A DNA stretch of 16,921 bases, from positions 1 through 16,921 of the forward strand of contig CAIJHZ010000110.1 in the NCBI GenBank assembly GCA_903820565.1. Reading direction: 5' to 3'. Below, piece by piece: positions 13,917-16,921 of this stretch. The position numbers and the translations under genes were made by a program. The notes beneath the pieces are model-generated. The model worked only from the letters and a program-made list of their open reading frames with translations, had not been told where the DNA came from and did not search any database. This DNA is from an uncultured Actinomycetes bacterium. GTDB lineage: Bacteria > Actinomycetota > Actinomycetes > Nanopelagicales > Nanopelagicaceae. Each line of letters begins with the position of its first letter. Within the stretch, counting starts at the first letter, position 1.

Positions 13917-14561
13917 TTATCGTAGAGGTTGAGCCACGCAGGCGGTAACCGCGCCAACTGAGCCGAAGGTAGGAAAACCCTGCGAATTGAGGGCTCTGGC
14001 GGCTTCTCGCAGGGTTGCACCCGTTGTGACCACATCATCAATCAGCAATGCTTCGCCACGAAGAATCGCACCAGGCTTTATTGAAAAAGCTCCATGCATA
14101 TTCGAAATACGTTGCACCCGTGTCAATCCACTTTGATCAGAAACTCGACGGGAGACCTGCAGGCAATCATTTACAGCAATTCCTGTATTTCGTGAAATTT
14201 CCTGTGTTAAATCAACAATAAAGCTGCGACCACGACGGCGCTGTGATTGATTACTTGAAGGGACTGGTATGAGTGTGAAATATCCTGTATCTAGTCGAGC
14301 ACTATTTAAAACATGAGTGATAGCTGCGATTAGTAAATCATCTGCACCTTGTACGCCATTTTCTTTTGCCGCCAGAATGATCTTGGATGCAGTCTGGCTA
14401 TAAATGACAGCTGAATGCACATTAAGTGTGCCCACATGTGACTTGTAGTAGTGAGGAATCCATTCACGTCTGCACGATGAGCAAATGCTGACCCCCAATA
14501 CATTGCATCCAAAACATCTAGTAGGAAACAAAAGATGTGAAAGTTCAGAGAGGATATGCAT
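13917..14561 (-). CDS. comF: ComF family phosphoribosyltransferase-like protein
   Basis: ComF proteins are needed for DNA uptake in naturally competent bacteria and are widespread in others; their exact reaction is not settled. This protein has the N-terminal zinc finger C16-x2-C19...C27-x2-C30 and a C-terminal phosphoribosyltransferase domain. The PRPP-binding loop L-I-D-D-V-V-T-T-G-A-T-L spans about 173-184, and the family motif Q-S-x-L-T-R-x-x-R lies near 143-151. It has 214 residues from ATG 14561. A GTG at 14567 adds two residues and has GGGGGA closer to it, so it is an equal alternative. Upstream, TATACATT on the minus strand may be a -10 element. The place between mtrB and secA corresponds to Rv3242c in M. 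tuberculosis, although lpqB is missing here. Confidence 0.9.
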   Translation of the reverse strand: MHILSELSHLLFPTRCFGCNVLGVSICSSCRREWIPHYYKSHVGTLNVHSAVIYSQTASKIILAAKENGVQGADDLLIAAITHVLNSARLDTGYFTLIPVPSSNQSQRRRGRSFIVDLTQEISRNTGIAVNDCLQVSRRVSDQSGLTRVQRISNMHGAFSIKPGAILRGEALLIDDVVTTGATLREAARALNSQGFPTFGSVGAVTACVAQPLR

Positions 14562-14620
14562 TATCACATAATCCCCCAGTGATGGAATGTATAAATCCTC
14601 ACTAAGTAGTTATGTGGAAA

Positions 14621-16171
14621 TCAGGCTATGAAGTCTTCCGGTTGTAGTGGAATTAACCGATGATCAATTGACTCCCAAGTTTTTCTAGGCAAAGTAACGA
14701 CAAAGTGCGCGCCTCTGCCCGGGCGACCCCATGCTTCAAGCTCACCGTTGTGCAAACGTGCATCTTCCAAGGCGATGGAAAGACCTAGTCCGGTTCCACC
14801 ACGTGTACGTGCTCGCGAAGGATCAGCGCGCCAGAAACGATCGAAAACTCGGGTCAATGAATTTTCATCAAGCCCAACACCATAATCGCGAACACCAATC
14901 GCAACATCACGTTCACTTGCTTCAATGTTTACATCGATCTGCATCTCTTCTGCGTGATCGATTGCGTTTGCCAAAAGGTTGCGCAGAATGCGCTCAACCC
15001 TACGAATATCAGCTTTTATCATGATGGCAGGTTCGGCAGATTTAATATAAATCTGGGTCTTTCTCTCTTTGGCAACAAGCGCCAAGTCTTCTGCGCATCG
15101 ATTAACTAACTGGACAATGTCAAAGTCCACTGCTTCAAGAACTGCAACCTCAGCATCAAAACGTGATACTTCAAGCAAGTCTTCTAGTAATCGCTCGAAG
15201 CGATCTAGTTGTGCGACTAATAATTCTGTACTGCGTCCAACTATTGGATCAAAACTCTCTCTCGAAGCCGAGATTACTTCTGATGCCATTCGCAATGTTG
15301 TTAATGGAGTTCGCAGTTCATGGGAAACATCCGACACAAACCGTTGCTGGACACGTGAAAGGTTCTCTAGTCGAGCAATCTGTTGCTCAAGAGATTCGGC
15401 CATTTCATTAAATGCATAACCCAGTGTTGATATTTCATCTTGTGAATGCACTTTCATCCGCTGCCTAAAATCACCGGACGTAAAATTAATAGCGATTCGA
15501 GCTGCTTCACGAACAGGTTTTACGATTTGTCGTACGACAATCCATGAAATGATTGTGATTAAAATAAGTAAAATAATGCCAGCAATCAGCAGATATGTAT
15601 TAATCAAATTAAGAGTTTTCTCTTCGTTTGCAAGAGAAAAAACGATATACATTTCATATTGGCCAGCACCTGGAATTTGAACTTTTTGTCCTATGGCAAG
15701 TCCGGGTACACTAGTGCCCTTTATGTAATGCATCGTTGTGTACTGCCAAACAGTTTCGTTTGATTTTCGTACCTGCTTACTCAATGAGTTAGGGATGGTT
15801 ACTGGATCCAAAAAGTTAGACGCAATTTCGTAATTTTTAACTGTTTTATTCCCAGGGCTTCGAAGGAAAACTACTTCGCGAGTGTTTTCGTTCGAAGTAA
15901 TAGTTGTTGCAGAACTAATTACATTGTCAACAACTTTTTGAACGATGGAATCTCTTTCTCCTGTTGCGAGTAAGAATCGATAATCAGCTGTAAATATTGT
16001 GGAACGGGCCTCAACGATTGCTGAGTTGAGATTTACTTCTCTAATTCCACTGGAAAGCCGTGAATTTAAGGCGGATCCAATAATCCACACTACGCCCAGT
16101 GAAAGTATTACCGTTGAGAGGATGACTTTGAATGTAAGCGAGTTACGTGCTCTCCAGGAGATGCGGTTCAT
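14621..16171 (-). CDS. mtrB: MtrB-type sensor histidine kinase
   Basis: This 516-residue membrane kinase is the sensor of the MtrAB system, which in Actinobacteria couples cell-wall state, division and osmotic response. TM1 is at about 12-34, an extracytoplasmic sensor domain at about 35-188, and TM2 at about 190-213, followed by HAMP (about 214-267). The phospho-acceptor H284 lies in S-D-V-S-H-E-L-R-T-P-L, the N box in L-R-N-L-L-A-N-A-I-D-H-A (396-407), the G1 box D-Y-G-V-G-L (429-434) and the G2 box G-T-G-L-G-L-S (459-465). It begins two bases after the mtrA stop with no Shine-Dalgarno site, so translation is probably coupled. In most relatives lpqB, for a lipoprotein that modulates MtrAB, follows mtrB. 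Here comF comes next after 53-59 bases. Confidence 0.95.
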   Translation of the reverse strand: MNRISWRARNSLTFKVILSTVILSLGVVWIIGSALNSRLSSGIREVNLNSAIVEARSTIFTADYRFLLATGERDSIVQKVVDNVISSATTITSNENTREVVFLRSPGNKTVKNYEIASNFLDPVTIPNSLSKQVRKSNETVWQYTTMHYIKGTSVPGLAIGQKVQIPGAGQYEMYIVFSLANEEKTLNLINTYLLIAGIILLILITIISWIVVRQIVKPVREAARIAINFTSGDFRQRMKVHSQDEISTLGYAFNEMAESLEQQIARLENLSRVQQRFVSDVSHELRTPLTTLRMASEVISASRESFDPIVGRSTELLVAQLDRFERLLEDLLEVSRFDAEVAVLEAVDFDIVQLVNRCAEDLALVAKERKTQIYIKSAEPAIMIKADIRRVERILRNLLANAIDHAEEMQIDVNIEASERDVAIGVRDYGVGLDENSLTRVFDRFWRADPSRARTRGGTGLGLSIALEDARLHNGELEAWGRPGRGAHFVVTLPRKTWESIDHRLIPLQPEDFIA

Positions 16172-16173
16172 GA

Positions 16174-16860
16174 TTAGGAGCCGCCCATGACTCCAGCTTT
16201 GTAGCCAACACCTCTGATTGTGATCACAATTTCAGGGTGTTCTGCATCGTGTTCGATTTTTGAACGTAAGCGCTGTACGTGAACATTGACTAATCGAGTG
16301 TCAGTTGAATGTCGGTAACCCCAGACTTCGCTGAGCAGGGCATCTCGGGTAAAAACTCGGCCAGGTTCTTTAGCCAATGCAACGAGCAAATCAAATTCAA
16401 GTCGGGTTAACGCAATTTGCTTACCTGCGCGCAGTATTTGATGCGCTTGTACATCAATTGCTAAATCACCGATAGTTAGGAGTCCTAGAACATCAGCATT
16501 AGTACGGCGTAAGCGAGTACGAATTCGGGCAATTAATTCTGAAGGATGTCGAAATGGTTTAACCATGTAGTCATCGGCGCCAGCTTCTAATCCCTTTACA
16601 ACATCCTGCGTGTCGCCTTTAGCCGAAAGCATGACGATTGGAACCATCGATTCAGCACGAATTAACTTGCAAACTTCGATTCCATCAAGACCAGGCAACA
16701 TAACATCCAGCAAAACTAAATCTGGCGGATTATTACGAAATACATCCATGACCTCATCACCACGACTTACTAGATCCACATCGATGCCGGCACCTGTTAA
16801 AACGATGCCGAGCATCTCTGCGAGATCCTGGTCGTCATCGACGACCATGACTAAGGTCAT
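16174..16860 (-). CDS. mtrA: MtrA-type response regulator (OmpR/PhoB family)
   Basis: This 228-residue regulator has a receiver domain with the acidic pair D8-D9, phospho-acceptor D52 (V-L-L-D-V-M-L-P-G), switch serine S79 (M-L-S-A-K) and K101 (M-V-K-P-F). A winged-helix DNA-binding domain (about 130-225) contains the family block L-T-R-L-E-F-D-L-L-V-A-L-A and V-W-G-Y-R-H-S-T-D-T-R-L-V-N-V-H-V-Q-R-L-R. These blocks are nearly those of mycobacterial MtrA, an essential regulator of division, wall and replication-linked genes. It is the first recognisable gene of the mtrA-mtrB pair and overlaps the stop codon of an upstream gene by one base (TAATG), so it is probably part of a longer operon. Confidence 0.97.
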   Translation of the reverse strand: MTLVMVVDDDQDLAEMLGIVLTGAGIDVDLVSRGDEVMDVFRNNPPDLVLLDVMLPGLDGIEVCKLIRAESMVPIVMLSAKGDTQDVVKGLEAGADDYMVKPFRHPSELIARIRTRLRRTNADVLGLLTIGDLAIDVQAHQILRAGKQIALTRLEFDLLVALAKEPGRVFTRDALLSEVWGYRHSTDTRLVNVHVQRLRSKIEHDAEHPEIVITIRGVGYKAGVMGGS

Positions 16861-16921
16861 TAGCTACCGTGCTCCCAAGAGTTCAGGTACATATCTTGTG
16901 CAGGAGTTAGAACGTCAATGC
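16860..16921 (-). CDS. C-terminal tail of an unidentified gene upstream of mtrA
   Basis: Reading in from the right edge on the minus strand, one frame stays open for 19 codons and ends I-D-V-L-T-P-A-Q-D-M-Y-L-N-S-W-E-H-G-S before TAA at 16862-16860. The last base of that stop is the first base of the mtrA ATG. The other two frames hit stops within about five codons. The one-base overlap is typical of an operon and supports a real gene end. The tail is too short to identify. Confidence 0.5.
   Translation of the reverse strand, partial: IDVLTPAQDMYLNSWEHGS

Noticed and set aside
15069..15419. Plus-strand open frames opposite mtrB
   Set aside because: They are serine/arginine-rich antisense shadows of the kinase core, with no start signal.
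1..16921. CRISPR arrays, insertion sequences, prophage or toxin-antitoxin and defence genes
   Set aside because: I saw no spaced direct-repeat array, transposase, integrase or known defence domain. Nearly all the DNA is assigned to core-type genes.

Overview
The window looks like a piece of chromosome from a small-genome, low-to-mid GC actinobacterium, most likely a freshwater acI-type lineage (Nanopelagicales: Planktophila/Nanopelagicus relatives). Several genes are actinobacterial markers: WhiB1-type WhiB, PdtaS, an Rv3235-family protein, DUF6912 and MtrA/MtrB. Base composition is visibly AT-richer than in most Actinobacteria, and genes are packed with gaps of 0-60 bases and several start/stop overlaps. 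The lineage is inferred from gene content and composition, not from a phylogenetic marker.

Left third (1-5265, minus strand). A LacI-family regulator (4131-5150) leads a tight operon: a MalY/PatB-type aminotransferase/C-S lyase, a PYROXD2/CrtI-like FAD oxidoreductase and a compact cystathionine gamma-synthase/lyase-type PLP enzyme. Two short membrane-protein genes follow, the last cut by the window edge. The regulator's upstream region carries three helically phased ACTGyAAAA repeats and a dyad. It is shared with a divergent DUF4389 membrane protein (5266-5868).

Middle (5887-11178). Here lie msrA, tRNA-Arg(CCG) and whiB1, then the convergent pdtaS histidine kinase gene, whose stop codon overlaps that of whiB1. 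The minus-strand set upstream of pdtaS is a SAF/CpaB-like membrane protein, a CpaE/TadZ-like ATPase-fold protein with a broken P-loop, DUF6912 and pdtaS. A divergent region with a perfect DnaA-box sequence and a 29-bp dyad separates this set from the Rv3235-family gene.

Right third (11180-16921, minus strand). mtrA-mtrB, comF and secA follow one another. The order resembles the Mycobacterium tuberculosis Rv3219 (whiB1) to Rv3246c (mtrA) segment, but there is no lpqB between mtrB and comF and no hpf between comF and secA. A 19-codon tail of an unidentified gene overlaps the mtrA start by one base.

Most of the window is conserved core housekeeping and signalling: SecA translocation, MtrAB cell-envelope control, PdtaS/WhiB1 signalling and methionine sulfoxide repair. 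I found no CRISPR array, prophage, insertion sequence or defence system. The less explained parts are the CpaB/CpaE-like pair with its regulatory region, the LacI-led PLP/flavin operon, and the small membrane genes at the left edge. No stretch over 300 bases lacks a gene.
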